Part shown: piece by piece, positions 26,592 to 35,663 of the stretch
Numbering within the stretch: the first letter of the stretch is position 1
Layout: every line of letters starts with the position of its first letter
Source: Desulfitobacterium chlororespirans DSM 11544
GTDB taxonomy: Bacteria > Bacillota > Desulfitobacteriia > Desulfitobacteriales > Desulfitobacteriaceae
Length of the DNA stretch: 64,000 nucleotides
Assembly (NCBI RefSeq): GCF_900143285.1
Contig: NZ_FRDN01000017.1
Coordinates: forward strand, 57,289 to 121,288
Direction: 5' to 3'
The notes under the pieces: model-generated
Told to the model about the DNA's origin: nothing
What the model saw: the letters and a program-made list of their open reading frames with translations, nothing else
The model's database searches: none
Translations under genes and position numbers: made by a program

Positions 26592-27667
26592 ATAAAATGA
26601 ATCTTGAAGGGTGGATGCGTCCATCCATACGAACCCTAAAGGCCTATGAAAGCAAGTCCATCCCGGACTGTGTACGCTTGGATGCCAATGAAAATCCTCT
26701 GCCTTGGCCCCCAGGAATGATTGAGCAATTATTGGGTTCAGACATTGCCTTTAACCGTTATCCTGACGGAGGGGCTCAGGAACTCAAGGAAGCCCTTTCC
26801 TGCTATACAGGAGTGCCCGCTGAGGGAATTTTAACAGGAAACGGCTCTGATGAGCTGATCCAGCTGCTCATGACGACTTTTGGCGGAGAGGGGGGGGCCG
26901 TGGTTATTCACTCGCCCACCTTCAGTATGTATGAAGCTGCGGCCAGGGTGACCGGCACGAAGGTTCTGGAAGTTCCGCTTCTCCCTACCGAAACCGGCAG
27001 GGACTTCCGCCTGGATGTGGCAGGGATACTTGAGGCGGCGGCTCAGCCTCAGGTTCATATGATTGTCCTCTGCAATCCCAATAATCCCACGGGAACCCTG
27101 TTCCCTCGGGAAGAGATGCTGCGAATCGTGGCCGAATCGGGCAAGATCGTCATTGTGGATGAAGCCTACGGAGAATTTTCCGGGGAGAGTGTCGTGGATC
27201 AGATTCCCTACTGCCCCAATCTCTTAGTGATGAAGACCTTTTCCAAGCTGTTTGCCATGGCTGCTCTCCGGCTGGGCTACCTTCTGGGACAGCCTTCCAT
27301 CATCAGGGCCTTGAACCGGGCCCGGCAGCCTTTCAATGTGAACAGCTTCAGCCAAAAGGCGGGAGCGATCGCTCTGAATTATGGGGAGGAGTATGCTGAA
27401 CAAGGCCGGATTCTGATTGCTGAGCTGGCCAAGATCGTTGAGGCTCTGACCGCTTTTGCTTCGGTAAAGGTTTTTGCAACCCGGGCTAACTTTGTTCTTT
27501 TTCAGCCTGAGGACCCGGACCGTGTCTATCAGGAATTGATGGGGAAGGGGTTTCTGATCCGCAATATGGGGAATCTGCCGCTGGTGGGCAAGGCTCTGCG
27601 GCTTAGCGCCGGTTTGCCTGAAGATAATGACAGACTGCTCAAAGCACTTGGAGAGATTCTGAAATAG
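26585..27667 (+). CDS. hisC: Histidinol-phosphate aminotransferase
   Basis: PLP fold type I enzyme of 360 residues. DANENPLPWPPG binds substrate, NPNNPTGTLF and IVDEAYGEFSG are family motifs, and K221 in TFSKLFAMAALRLGY is the PLP lysine. ATG overlaps the hisD stop and has GGAGG nine bases before it. Confidence 0.95.
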   Translation: MVDKMNLEGWMRPSIRTLKAYESKSIPDCVRLDANENPLPWPPGMIEQLLGSDIAFNRYPDGGAQELKEALSCYTGVPAEGILTGNGSDELIQLLMTTFGGEGGAVVIHSPTFSMYEAAARVTGTKVLEVPLLPTETGRDFRLDVAGILEAAAQPQVHMIVLCNPNNPTGTLFPREEMLRIVAESGKIVIVDEAYGEFSGESVVDQIPYCPNLLVMKTFSKLFAMAALRLGYLLGQPSIIRALNRARQPFNVNSFSQKAGAIALNYGEEYAEQGRILIAELAKIVEALTAFASVKVFATRANFVLFQPEDPDRVYQELMGKGFLIRNMGNLPLVGKALRLSAGLPEDNDRLLKALGEILK

Positions 27668-27722
27668 ATGATTCAGTCATCCCAGTAATATAGGATAACA
27701 CCTTGTAAGTGAGGTTTTGGAA

Positions 27723-28307
27723 ATGCGTGAAGCATACATTGAACGTCAAACCAAAGAGACCAGGATTCGGGTTAAGCTGAATCTTGACGGAGCCGGTACA
27801 GCTCAGGTCGATACGGGTATCGGCTTCTTTGATCATATGCTGGAGGCCTTGGCCCGGTTTGGTTATCTCGACCTGGAAGTAGCCGCTGAAGGGGATTTGC
27901 AGGTGGACCCTCATCACACCATCGAAGACTGTGGTCTTGTTTTCGGGCAGGCCATCAGGGAGGCCTTGGGGGAGCGTCGTGGTATTGAGCGGGTTGGCGA
28001 TACCCTACTGCCCATGGATGAAGCCTTGGTGCAGGTTGCCTTGGATCTCTCCAACCGTCCCTATCTGGTTTGGGATGTGGAGTGTCCCGAGGGGATGGTA
28101 GGAGGATTCCCTGTGGAAATGGCGGAGGAGTTTTTCCGGGCGGTGTCCGTTCAGGCAGGTATAACCCTGCATATACGATTATTGTCCGGCAAGAACCGCC
28201 ACCATATCCTGGAGGCAATCTTCAAAGGTTTTGGCCGGGCCCTGGGCTTGGCGCTCCGCGAGAATCCTCGTTTTCAGGGAGTTTTGTCGACAAAGGGAGT
28301 ACTTTAA
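27723..28307 (+). CDS. hisB: Imidazoleglycerol-phosphate dehydratase
   Basis: Monofunctional 194-residue enzyme. Metal-binding His clusters are seen in GFFDHMLEALARFG, DPHHTIEDCGL and SGKNRHHILEAIFKGF. It lacks a fused histidinol-phosphatase, and no separate phosphatase gene is seen in this window. ATG 27723 behind GTGAGG. Confidence 0.95.
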   Translation: MREAYIERQTKETRIRVKLNLDGAGTAQVDTGIGFFDHMLEALARFGYLDLEVAAEGDLQVDPHHTIEDCGLVFGQAIREALGERRGIERVGDTLLPMDEALVQVALDLSNRPYLVWDVECPEGMVGGFPVEMAEEFFRAVSVQAGITLHIRLLSGKNRHHILEAIFKGFGRALGLALRENPRFQGVLSTKGVL

Positions 28308-28323
28308 GGAGGTCTTTTTCGCT

Positions 28324-28959
28324 ATGATAGGAATTGTCGATTATGGCCGCGGAAATTTGCGCAGTGTGGAAAAAGCCCTCTGGAAATTGGGATATCCGGC
28401 GAAGGTTCTGGAATCTCCCGATGAACTGATGACTGTGAAGGGCATCATTTTACCGGGAGTGGGAGCATTCGCCGATGCTATGGCAGCTCTTGAAGAAAAA
28501 GGATGGATTCAGCCCTTAATCCACTACGCCCATTCAGGAAAACCCTTCTTAGGGATTTGCCTCGGCATGCAAGTGCTTTTTGAGGTTGGGGAAGAGCATG
28601 GTGAGCATAAGGGATTGGGATTGCTCCCCGGGAGAGTGGTCAGATTCCCGGCCGGCCGCAAGATTCCTCATATGGGCTGGAATACCCTTCACCAGGAAAA
28701 GCCTTGCCGGCTTCTTGAGGGGATTCCCGATGAAGCTTATTTTTATTTTGTTCATTCCTACTATGTGGCCAGTGAGGAACAGGAGATTCTGGTTGGAATG
28801 AGCGACTATGGGGTGCCTTTTCCCGCTTTGGTTGGAAGAGATACGGTTTGGGGAGCGCAATTCCACCCTGAGAAGTCCAGTCCTTGGGGTCTTAAGCTAT
28901 TGGAGAACTTTGGAAAGTGGGTGAATGAGGATGCGACTGTTTCCAGCCATCGATCTTAA
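28324..28959 (+). CDS. hisH: Imidazole glycerol phosphate synthase, glutaminase subunit
   Basis: 211 residues, class I glutamine amidotransferase: VDYGRGNLRSVEKAL, nucleophile C79 in FLGICLGMQVLF, and AQFHPEKSS. Supplies ammonia to HisF. ATG 28324 follows GGAGG; the long upstream extension lies inside hisB and is not used. Overlaps hisA by 35 bases. Confidence 0.95.
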   Translation: MIGIVDYGRGNLRSVEKALWKLGYPAKVLESPDELMTVKGIILPGVGAFADAMAALEEKGWIQPLIHYAHSGKPFLGICLGMQVLFEVGEEHGEHKGLGLLPGRVVRFPAGRKIPHMGWNTLHQEKPCRLLEGIPDEAYFYFVHSYYVASEEQEILVGMSDYGVPFPALVGRDTVWGAQFHPEKSSPWGLKLLENFGKWVNEDATVSSHRS

Positions 28960-29677
28960 AGAGGGGAAAGCCGTCCGCCTGCTTCAGGGAAGAATGGAAG
29001 ATGCTACTGTATATGGGGAGCAGCCGGTAGAAGTAGCCCGGAATTTTAAGGAGCAAGGAGCGGATTCTCTCCATGTGGTGGATTTGGACGGTGCCTTTGC
29101 CGGCAAGCCGGTTAATGATGCCGTGATCCTTCAACTTATTCAATCCTCCGGCCTGCGGGTACAGGTTGGCGGAGGGATTCGAACTCTGGAGAGAATAGAG
29201 GAGCTTCTGAAATTAGGGGTCGAAAGGGTTATCCTCGGTACAGTGGCTGTGCGCGACCCTGAGCTGGTGGCAAAGGCAGTGCAGCGTTTCGGGGAAGCCG
29301 TTGTGGTAGGAATTGATGCTAAGGATGGCCTGGTAGCGGTGCAGGGCTGGGCGGAGAAGACCGAGATCAAGGCTCTGGATTTGGCTTTGCGTATGAAGGA
29401 GGCCGGTGTTAAGCACCTGGTCTTTACGGATATTTCCCGTGACGGTATGCTTCAAGGTCCCAATATTCAAAGCACCGTTGAATTGGCCCGCCTAAGCGGT
29501 CTGCAGGTAGTGGCCTCAGGCGGGGTTTCCCGGCTGGAAGATCTCAGGCTGCTCCAGGATGAAGGGAATAGGGGTGTGTCCATTGAGGGGGCTATCGTGG
29601 GCAAGGCCCTTTACACCGGTGCCTTCTCTCTGGCGGAGGCCCTTAGGGCTGTTGGTCAGCATGGGGAAGGTAAATAA
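28925..29677 (+). CDS. hisA: ProFAR isomerase (phosphoribosylformimino-AICAR-phosphate isomerase)
   Basis: TIM barrel of 250 residues: LFPAIDLKEGKAVRLLQG, VQVGGGIRTLERIEELL, TDISRDGMLQGPN and ASGGVSRLEDL. Starts within the end of hisH, either at ATG 28925 or 28931, suggesting coupled translation. Confidence 0.95.
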   Translation: MRMRLFPAIDLKEGKAVRLLQGRMEDATVYGEQPVEVARNFKEQGADSLHVVDLDGAFAGKPVNDAVILQLIQSSGLRVQVGGGIRTLERIEELLKLGVERVILGTVAVRDPELVAKAVQRFGEAVVVGIDAKDGLVAVQGWAEKTEIKALDLALRMKEAGVKHLVFTDISRDGMLQGPNIQSTVELARLSGLQVVASGGVSRLEDLRLLQDEGNRGVSIEGAIVGKALYTGAFSLAEALRAVGQHGEGK

Positions 29678-29698
29678 GGACGGCAAGGAGGAAGATTG

Positions 29699-30460
29699 AT
29701 GCTAGCAAAACGGATTATACCTTGTCTGGATGTTCATGAGGGACGTGTGGTCAAAGGAACCAATTTCGTCAATCTCCGCGATGCCGGAGACCCGGTGGAA
29801 TTGGCGGCTCTCTACGATCGAGAAGGGGCAGACGAATTGGTTTTTCTTGATATATCGGCATCAGCTGAAGGACGGGAGACCATGGTCGATGTGGTGCGCA
29901 GAACGGCGGAACAAGTGTTTATTCCTTTTACCATTGGCGGGGGACTGCGAACGGTGGAAGATATTCGCAAGGTGCTCAGGGCCGGGGCGGATAAAGTATC
30001 TTTGAATACGTCGGCTGTCCAGACTCCCGGGCTGATCGAGGAAGGGGCTCACGCTTTTGGCAGCCAATGTATCGTCATGGCTATCGATGCCCGGCAAACC
30101 CGTCCGGGAGCCTGGGAAGTCTATATCCATGGCGGGCGGACTCCCACCGGGAAGGATGTTTTGCAGTGGGCCGAGGAAGTGGAGCGTTTAGGCGCCGGTG
30201 AGATCCTGCTGACATCCATGAATCGGGACGGGACGAAAAATGGCTATGATTTGGAGCTGACCAGGGCTGTAAGCAGAGCTGTCTCTTTGCCGGTCATTGC
30301 CAGCGGCGGGGTAGGGACCCTGGAACATCTGGCGGAAGGGCTGACCTTGGGAGAGGCGGATGCGGTGTTGGCCGCTTCGATTTTCCATTACCGGGAATAC
30401 AGCATTGGGGAGGCCAAGGCTTATCTGGAGGAGCGGGGCATTCCGGTGAGGAAGGCTTAG
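29699..30460 (+). CDS. hisF: Imidazole glycerol phosphate synthase, cyclase subunit
   Basis: 253 residues, [46 protein letters not shown] and [11 protein letters not shown]. Uses HisH-derived ammonia to make IGP and AICAR; AICAR re-enters purine synthesis through PurH. ATG 29699 behind AAGGAGG. A repeat block of 737 bases separates it from hisIE. Confidence 0.96.
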   Translation: MLAKRIIPCLDVHEGRVVKGTNFVNLRDAGDPVELAALYDREGADELVFLDISASAEGRETMVDVVRRTAEQVFIPFTIGGGLRTVEDIRKVLRAGADKVSLNTSAVQTPGLIEEGAHAFGSQCIVMAIDARQTRPGAWEVYIHGGRTPTGKDVLQWAEEVERLGAGEILLTSMNRDGTKNGYDLELTRAVSRAVSLPVIASGGVGTLEHLAEGLTLGEADAVLAASIFHYREYSIGEAKAYLEERGIPVRKA

Positions 30461-30493
30461 ATGGGTGCTTGGGCTGCTCGGAAGCGAGAGTCT

Positions 30494-30707
30494 CCAGGAT
30501 TTTGCTTTACACCGGTCGCTCCAAAAGCTGCGCGGACAAAACTAACGCAAAAAGCACTCCGCTCCGTCGGGTTCCCGCCCAAATCGCTCCTGCTCAATAG
30601 GCGGTTGGAAGCGTCCTGTTTCCAACCCGGCTCCGCTGCGTGCTTTTCGCGAAGTTTTGTTTCCGCTCGCTTAAAGTCGCTTCCCTGTTGTAAAGCAAAA
30701 TCCTTGG
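30494..30707. mobile_element. MITE-like repeat family 1, copy B
   Basis: 214 bases bounded by CCAGGATTTTGCTTTACA and TGTAAAGCAAAATCCTTGG. Same central hairpin (GGTTGGAA...TTCCAACC) and same internal motifs as copies A and C. The open reading frame at 30461-30739 runs through it but has no ribosome site and reflects only the repeat. Confidence 0.85.
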
Positions 30708-30772
30708 GCTGCTTTTGTCTGAGCAGCGGAGCGTTGTAGGAAATATGGGGTAAACGCCTGACCTGAGCTATT

Positions 30773-30816
30773 TTTTCCGTCTTTACCGACGCCGCTTAAG
30801 CGGCATGGTCGGCTGC
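30773..30816. repeat. Short repeat module, copy B
   Basis: Inverted copy of 13647-13692, containing CCGTCTTTACCGAC and the hairpin GCCGCTTAAGCGGC. Confidence 0.6.
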
Positions 30817-30923
30817 TCTTAGAAAGGCTACGAGGGCTAAGAAAGGTCTTGAAGATAACTCCGGAAAGTCTTCATAAAAGGCCCTGGGACCTCAAGAAGT
30901 AGCAGAAAAAAGGACCCGCAAGG

Positions 30924-31104
30924 CGTAGCTTTACGTACAAAAGGGAACGGCTTTAGCGGAGGGGCGGCAGGGGTGAACGAGGCTTTCTTAACTTAGGCGA
31001 GCCACTGGTTTACATGCAGAAAGCAGCGGGGTTTGGCTCGACTGTTAAGAAAGCGAGTGAACCAGCCCTGGAGCTACGGAGTGACCGTTGTGCGTAAAGT
31101 TACG
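30924..31104. mobile_element. MITE-like repeat family 2, copy B
   Basis: 181 bases bounded by CGTAGCTTTACGTACAA and TTGTGCGTAAAGTTACG, each one base different from copy A. Internal CTTTCTTAAC/GTTAAGAAAG pairs are kept. Opposite orientation to 13408-13586. Confidence 0.8.
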
Positions 31105-31197
31105 CGACCCAAACAGCTTTTCCCCTTGCTGGAATTGCAACAACGCCATGCATACAGCAAAATCAAACTAAATCATAGGCAAAGAGGCGAAGATTTA

Positions 31198-31878
31198 ATG
31201 AATACACCTAATCCTAAAGACTTACAGACCCAGCTCCCCCAAGGGATACGCTGGAATGCCGATGGTTTAATACCTGCCATCGTGCAGGATGTGGATACGA
31301 GAGAGGTTCTGATGCTGGCTTATATGAATGAAGAAGCGCTCAGGCTTACTCTTCAGGAGGGAAGGGCCTGGTATTACAGCCGCAGCCGTCAATCTCTGTG
31401 GCTGAAAGGAGAAACTTCAGGCCATACCCAGGAAGTTGTGGAGCTCCGCTTTGATTGTGATCGGGACACGATTCTGTTGACGGTCAGGCAAAAGGGTGTG
31501 GCTTGTCATGAAGGGTTTTACTCCTGCTTCCATTATGGAGTCCAAGGAGAAGGCTATGTAACTTTGGGAGCACCTGAAGAAGTCCCGGCAATGCCCTTGG
31601 GCAGGACCATGGAGCTGCTGGCGGAAGTCATTCATTCACGAAATATGGAACGTCCGGAAGGAGCTTATACAGCCTATCTGTTTGACAAAGGGCTTGATAA
31701 GATCCTCAAAAAGGTTGGAGAGGAATGCGCGGAGACCATCATTGCCGCCAAAAACAGCTCCGCTGAGGAAATTCGCTACGAAGTCTCAGACCTCATTTAT
31801 CATGTTCTGGTCCTGTTGGAAGAACGGGGGGTAAGCTTAAAGGCTATTGCCCAGGAGTTGCAATCACGAAGAAAATAG
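31198..31878 (+). CDS. hisI: Bifunctional phosphoribosyl-AMP cyclohydrolase / phosphoribosyl-ATP pyrophosphatase
   Basis: hisIE fusion of 226 residues. HisI part: [36 protein letters not shown] with zinc-binding cysteines; HisE part from about residue 130: [21 protein letters not shown] and [14 protein letters not shown]. Steps 2 and 3 of histidine synthesis. ATG 31198 is chosen behind AAAGAGG; the longer frame upstream lies in the repeat block. Separated from hisF by that block, so it depends on read-through or an unseen promoter. Confidence 0.95.
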   Translation: MNTPNPKDLQTQLPQGIRWNADGLIPAIVQDVDTREVLMLAYMNEEALRLTLQEGRAWYYSRSRQSLWLKGETSGHTQEVVELRFDCDRDTILLTVRQKGVACHEGFYSCFHYGVQGEGYVTLGAPEEVPAMPLGRTMELLAEVIHSRNMERPEGAYTAYLFDKGLDKILKKVGEECAETIIAAKNSSAEEIRYEVSDLIYHVLVLLEERGVSLKAIAQELQSRRK

Positions 31879-31892
31879 TCAGACATACAAAG

Positions 31893-31938
31893 AATCCTTG
31901 TCAAGGGGAGCGTGAAGGTACCCTTGCGGGGATTTTTT
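31893..31938 (+). terminator. Terminator of the his operon
   Basis: AATCC and CAAGGG on the left pair with CCCTTG and GGGATT on the right, followed by TTTTTT. Confidence 0.75.
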
Positions 31939-32225
31939 TGTAGTGTCGTACCATCGTGATATAGAGTAATCAGAAAGCAGTTGTGTAAGATCTGTGATTA
32001 AAGGATAAGCTATTTTAATCTCAAGATTCGTATGGTATTATTTGTAGAGAATTAAGCTAAATCGGGTTAAGATAATTCTAGTACTCTCTAACACTTAAAA
32101 ATTCGCCGTGCCCGGCGAGGGAAATTTGCGCAGGACAAGGCGGAGGAATGAGGAATTAGGTGTTACAGAGTACTAGGCTGGTCACTATAAGCAATGAAGA
32201 GGGTTTAGAGATAAAGGAGCTGGAG
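31939..32225. other. Intergenic region before the flavinylation cluster
   Basis: No gene is seen. It is A/T-rich with a possible -10 (TATTAT near 32037) and a short GC-rich island at about 32103-32155 (GCCGTGCCCGGC, then GCGCAGGACAAGGCGGAGGA) unlike its surroundings, which may be the end of another dispersed repeat. Confidence 0.35.
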
Positions 32226-33302
32226 TTGTTGTTTGACAAGAAAAAGCGCGGAAGAAAAAAACTTTCGTTTGTAGCAGTTGCCTTGATAACACTGGGATTA
32301 CTAACTGCATGCAATGGGAAACCTGTACAACAAGAAGAAGTTAAGAAGTTTGAAAGCACGGATATTGCCATGGGTACGGTAATATCGCAAAGAGTCTTTG
32401 GCGATAATGGACAGGCGGCGATTGATGCGGCACTGGAGAAGATAAAGAGTTTGGAAGCACTTTTGACCTTCAATGCTCCAGGGGGAGATGTCAATAAACT
32501 CAATGATTATGCTGGGAAGCAAAGTGTAGAACTCCAACCGGAGACCTTGCTGGTTTTGAAAGAAGCTCAGGAGGTAGCCGAACTCAGCGGCGGAGCCTTT
32601 GACGTGACTGTGGGTCCCATCGTGAAAAGCTGGGGGATTGGTACGGACAATGCCCGGATTCCTTCTGAGACAGAATTGAAAGAGCTGCTGCCTCTTGTTA
32701 ATTATAAAAATCTGCTTATTGAGGGCAACACAGCCTATCTTAAACAAGCAGGCCAGATGGTGGACCTGGGTGGTATTGCCAAGGGGTACGCCGGAGATGC
32801 GGCACTTGAAGTCTATAAACAGCAAGGCATCACCTCAGCTTTTATCAACCTCGGCGGTAATGTGGTGACCTTGGGGACTAAGCCGGATGGCAGCTCCTGG
32901 ACGGTAGGAGTGCGTAACCCTCGCCCTGCCGGTGAAGAGGATCAGATCGTGGGTATGATTTCTGTAGCGGATAAAGCGGTTGTGACGGCCGGTGATGATC
33001 AGCGTTATTTTGAAGTAGACGGGGTGCGCTATCACCATATTCTTAATCCTCACACAGGCTATCCGGCCCAATCGGATTTGATGAGCGTCACCTTGGTGAC
33101 GGATTCCTCTTTGCTGGCTGATGCTCTGGATACGGCAGTATATATTCTCGGTTTAGAAAAAGGCCGGGAGATGCTCGAAAACTATGGCGGGGTGGAAGCG
33201 GTTTTTATCACCAGAGATAAAAAGATCTATGTCACAGATGGGTTAAAGGACAGCTTTGAATTTTATGACGAAAGCAAAGAGTACGAGTTCGTCAAAGATT
33301 GA
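32226..33302 (+). CDS. apbE: FAD:protein FMN transferase, lipoprotein (ApbE/FmnB-like)
   Basis: Transfers FMN from FAD onto Thr/Ser of exported proteins. Positively charged N-terminus, hydrophobic segment and lipobox (LGLLTACNG). ApbE motifs: FDVTVGPIVKSWGIG, VDLGGIAKGYAGD, FINLGGNVVTLG and the HILNPHTGYPAQSD metal region. The start is taken as TTG 32226 (or 32229), six to nine bases after AGGAG; the longer frame from GTG 32160 would place 22 residues before the signal. First gene of the cluster 32.2-35.2 kb. Confidence 0.88.
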   Translation: MLFDKKKRGRKKLSFVAVALITLGLLTACNGKPVQQEEVKKFESTDIAMGTVISQRVFGDNGQAAIDAALEKIKSLEALLTFNAPGGDVNKLNDYAGKQSVELQPETLLVLKEAQEVAELSGGAFDVTVGPIVKSWGIGTDNARIPSETELKELLPLVNYKNLLIEGNTAYLKQAGQMVDLGGIAKGYAGDAALEVYKQQGITSAFINLGGNVVTLGTKPDGSSWTVGVRNPRPAGEEDQIVGMISVADKAVVTAGDDQRYFEVDGVRYHHILNPHTGYPAQSDLMSVTLVTDSSLLADALDTAVYILGLEKGREMLENYGGVEAVFITRDKKIYVTDGLKDSFEFYDESKEYEFVKD

Positions 33303-33340
33303 ACCTACTAATTGCCGGATATAGGGGACTGGAGAGAACT

Positions 33341-33730
33341 ATGCAAGCAGAAGGTAAAAGAAAAAAAGGTGATTTGCTCATTATTCTGGTTGTGCTCATC
33401 ATCGGAGTTGGAGCGGCGGTGCCTTGGCTCTGGAATCAGCTTAATCCAGGTGGGGGGAATGGGGAACACGAACGCATTGCTGTGATTACCCGGGACGGCA
33501 AGGAAGTGGCCAGGATCAATCTGGATAAAGTCACTGAGCCTCAGCATTTCCATTATGAAGGCGGCATTGCCTTGACGATAGTTGCAGAGAATGGCAAGAT
33601 TAGATTTTTAGAATCCCAATGCCCCGATCAAATCTGTGTAAAAACCGGATCTTTGAGCAAGCCCGGTGATTTCGCGGCCTGCTTGCCTGCGGGAACTATC
33701 GTGACCATTGAGGGTGATGAATATGAATAG
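33341..33730 (+). CDS. NusG domain II-containing membrane-anchored protein (EetA-like)
   Basis: 129 residues. One N-terminal membrane segment (LLIILVVLIIGVGAAVPWLW) and an extracytoplasmic NusG-II beta domain with conserved cysteines in ESQCPDQICVKTGSLSKPGD and ACLPAGTIV. In the Listeria-type flavin electron transfer locus a protein of this kind (EetA) accompanies a Gx-type membrane protein. ATG 33341 behind GGAGAG. Overlaps the next gene by a few bases. Role inferred from context. Confidence 0.75.
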   Translation: MQAEGKRKKGDLLIILVVLIIGVGAAVPWLWNQLNPGGGNGEHERIAVITRDGKEVARINLDKVTEPQHFHYEGGIALTIVAENGKIRFLESQCPDQICVKTGSLSKPGDFAACLPAGTIVTIEGDEYE

Positions 33731-34352
33731 AAATAAGCGCTTTGCCATAATTATCATCTTAGTTACCAATGCGATTATCATATCTTTTCTGGAATCGTTT
33801 ATTCCTGTGCCCATTCCCGTGCCGGGGATTAAGCTGGGCCTGGGCAATATTATCACCATGATTGCCATTGCTTTTTTAGGGTTGAAGGATGTCTTATTTA
33901 TCGTGGTAGTCCGGTGCTTCGTGGTGGCTATACTGACCCGGGGCGTGATGATGCTGGCCTTCAGTTTGACGGGAGGTCTTTTAAGCGCCTTGGTCATGTG
34001 GCTGCTTTACAAAAAACTTTCCAGATTTTTCAGCATTAAGGGAGTCAGCATTGTCGGAGCGATCGTTCACAATACGACCCAGATCACTGTAGCATCCTTC
34101 ATCCTTGGTCAAGTGGTAGTGTTCTATTATTTGCCGATCCTTCTTATATCCGCGGTGGTTACAGGCTTGATCACCGGGAGCATAGGCGAATTGGCCATTA
34201 ATGAAGTGAGCAAAAAGGACATTTTTGCCAAGGCTGCCGAACCTGATGTGAATGGGGAAGAACAGATTGCTTTAAAGAGTGAAAAGGATGAGGGCGAGGA
34301 CCTTCCCTGTGCTGAGAATAAAACCGGGATGATAGAGCAGGGGGAAGAATAG
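33723..34352 (+). CDS. Gx transporter / heptaprenyl diphosphate synthase component I family protein (EetB-like)
   Basis: About 210 residues with roughly five membrane segments and the family pattern PVPGIKLGLGNIITMIAIAF, FSLTGGLLSALVMW and HNTTQITVA. The C-terminal 35 residues are acidic and soluble. Despite the family name it resembles ECF-type S components and the EetB protein. ATG 33723 (alternative 33717) overlaps the previous stop, so translation is coupled. Confidence 0.75.
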   Translation: MNRNKRFAIIIILVTNAIIISFLESFIPVPIPVPGIKLGLGNIITMIAIAFLGLKDVLFIVVVRCFVVAILTRGVMMLAFSLTGGLLSALVMWLLYKKLSRFFSIKGVSIVGAIVHNTTQITVASFILGQVVVFYYLPILLISAVVTGLITGSIGELAINEVSKKDIFAKAAEPDVNGEEQIALKSEKDEGEDLPCAENKTGMIEQGEE

Positions 34353-34429
34353 GAAACAATAGAAAAGAATAGAATAGAGCTTTATGGCAAAGGGAAGCAA
34401 GTTGAAATATAGAAGAGATTGAGTGATTT

Positions 34430-35236
34430 ATGGCGAAGGATTTAACGATAATGAATTCTGATGAGGAAAATAAGGAGTTAAATAAGGCAGAATGCTTCAG
34501 GATGGATGGACTTATTAAGTTAATCCTGGCGATTCTGCTGATGGTTATGCCCTTTTGGTTCCAAAGCTCGTTAAGCTTTGGCCTTTTAAGTGCTTATTTA
34601 ATCATGGTTGCCTGGATGTTTAAGATTAATTTGCGAACCTTAATGATCAGCGGAGCCTCCTTTGGGATTATCGTACTCATTCCCTATTTTTTTGGCCTGA
34701 TGATGAATGCTGTCTTTTTCCACTTTTCCCAGAACCCAATGTTTGCTTTCCAAGGATTTGGAGCGGTTTTTCTAAGGCTTTTCAAGATTTTTGTGATTTG
34801 GTATATCAGCATCCTGTATTTTCATACCACCCCAATGAGGACTTTTATAGGAATGCTGGATAAGTTTTTCCTGCCGTTAAAAAAGCTGGGGCTGCCGGTT
34901 CAAGACTATTTGAAAGTCATCATGTGTATCGTAGCCCAGTTGAAAGATACAGGCTCTGAAGTGAAAAAGAGCCTGGGGGATAAGATGCGTACGGTGGTTG
35001 GAGAAGGAAAGCGTAAGTTTAAAATTAATGTAAAAGGGATTTCCCAGGTTATCGTCAATCTTATCGTTGATTCCTTCGATAAAATTGATAAGATTCAGGA
35101 GTATGTGGACAAAGTAAGCCCTGAAGAGTTGTATCATTATCGCTTTAAGTTTTCGCTGAAGGATGGGGGAGCTTTGGCCAGCTTCCTGGTGTTGGCAGTG
35201 ATGATTTGGCTGATAGAAAACGGCATAATACTATAG
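34430..35236 (+). CDS. EcfT/CbiQ-like transmembrane protein (FmnA-like)
   Basis: 268 residues. Four to six membrane segments near the N-terminus and a final one at the C-terminus, with a cytoplasmic helical region between (KDTGSEVKKSLGDKMRTVV) as in the T component of ECF transporters. In flavin-based electron transfer loci an EcfT-like protein helps export FAD for ApbE. Its substrate here is inferred only from neighbours; no ECF ATPase gene is adjacent. Start at 34430 is uncertain; MNSDEENKEL a few codons later is possible. Confidence 0.65.
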   Translation: MAKDLTIMNSDEENKELNKAECFRMDGLIKLILAILLMVMPFWFQSSLSFGLLSAYLIMVAWMFKINLRTLMISGASFGIIVLIPYFFGLMMNAVFFHFSQNPMFAFQGFGAVFLRLFKIFVIWYISILYFHTTPMRTFIGMLDKFFLPLKKLGLPVQDYLKVIMCIVAQLKDTGSEVKKSLGDKMRTVVGEGKRKFKINVKGISQVIVNLIVDSFDKIDKIQEYVDKVSPEELYHYRFKFSLKDGGALASFLVLAVMIWLIENGIIL

Positions 35237-35275
35237 AGCTGTGAAAGCTTGAAAAACAATTAAAAAGTAATTGAA

Positions 35276-35322
35276 AAACAGTGGGTAAGGGTCCCCAAGG
35301 GATTCCGGCCCGCTGTTTTTCA
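35276..35322 (+). terminator. Terminator after the EcfT-like gene
   Basis: AACAGTGGG and CCCGCTGTT form the outer stem, with GGTCCCC/GGGATTC inside, followed by TTTTTC. Confidence 0.7.
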
Positions 35323-35395
35323 TTGTTTCCTGACGGCTGATGTTTCAGATAATTGTTTATCTAATAATTATTTAAAAGAGTTCGGAATTTATGTA

Positions 35396-35424
35396 TTGAC
35401 AGCAAAACCTCTTTTTGATAAAGT
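35396..35424 (+). promoter_or_regulatory. Probable promoter of the FMN-binding lipoprotein gene
   Basis: TTGACA at 35396-35401 and TAAAGT at 35419-35424 with 17 bases between. About 230 bases of A/T-rich leader follow before the gene. Confidence 0.5.
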
Positions 35425-35663
35425 CTACTTGAGAAAAGCTTGTTATGACAAATATTGCAATTACATATGTTGTCGATACATCTATTGCGAGTGCATCTAT
35501 TGAATGTGCAAGCTTGTGGTAATCTTCATTTTCTCCACAAGAGCTTTCTCAGAATTGTTTCATAGAGACTAAGGGAAGGAGGACAGGGAGAGGGGCTGTT
35601 CTAAATAACTTAATTCTTTATTGAAAAGTGTATAAAGGTAGTTTCACAAGGAGGAGGAAGGAA

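Noticed and set aside
30461..30739. Open frame encoding a Cys-rich peptide, similar to 52585-52905
   Set aside because: The similarity is due to the shared MITE-like repeat; there is no ribosome site and the reverse copy does not keep the frame. Not called as a gene.
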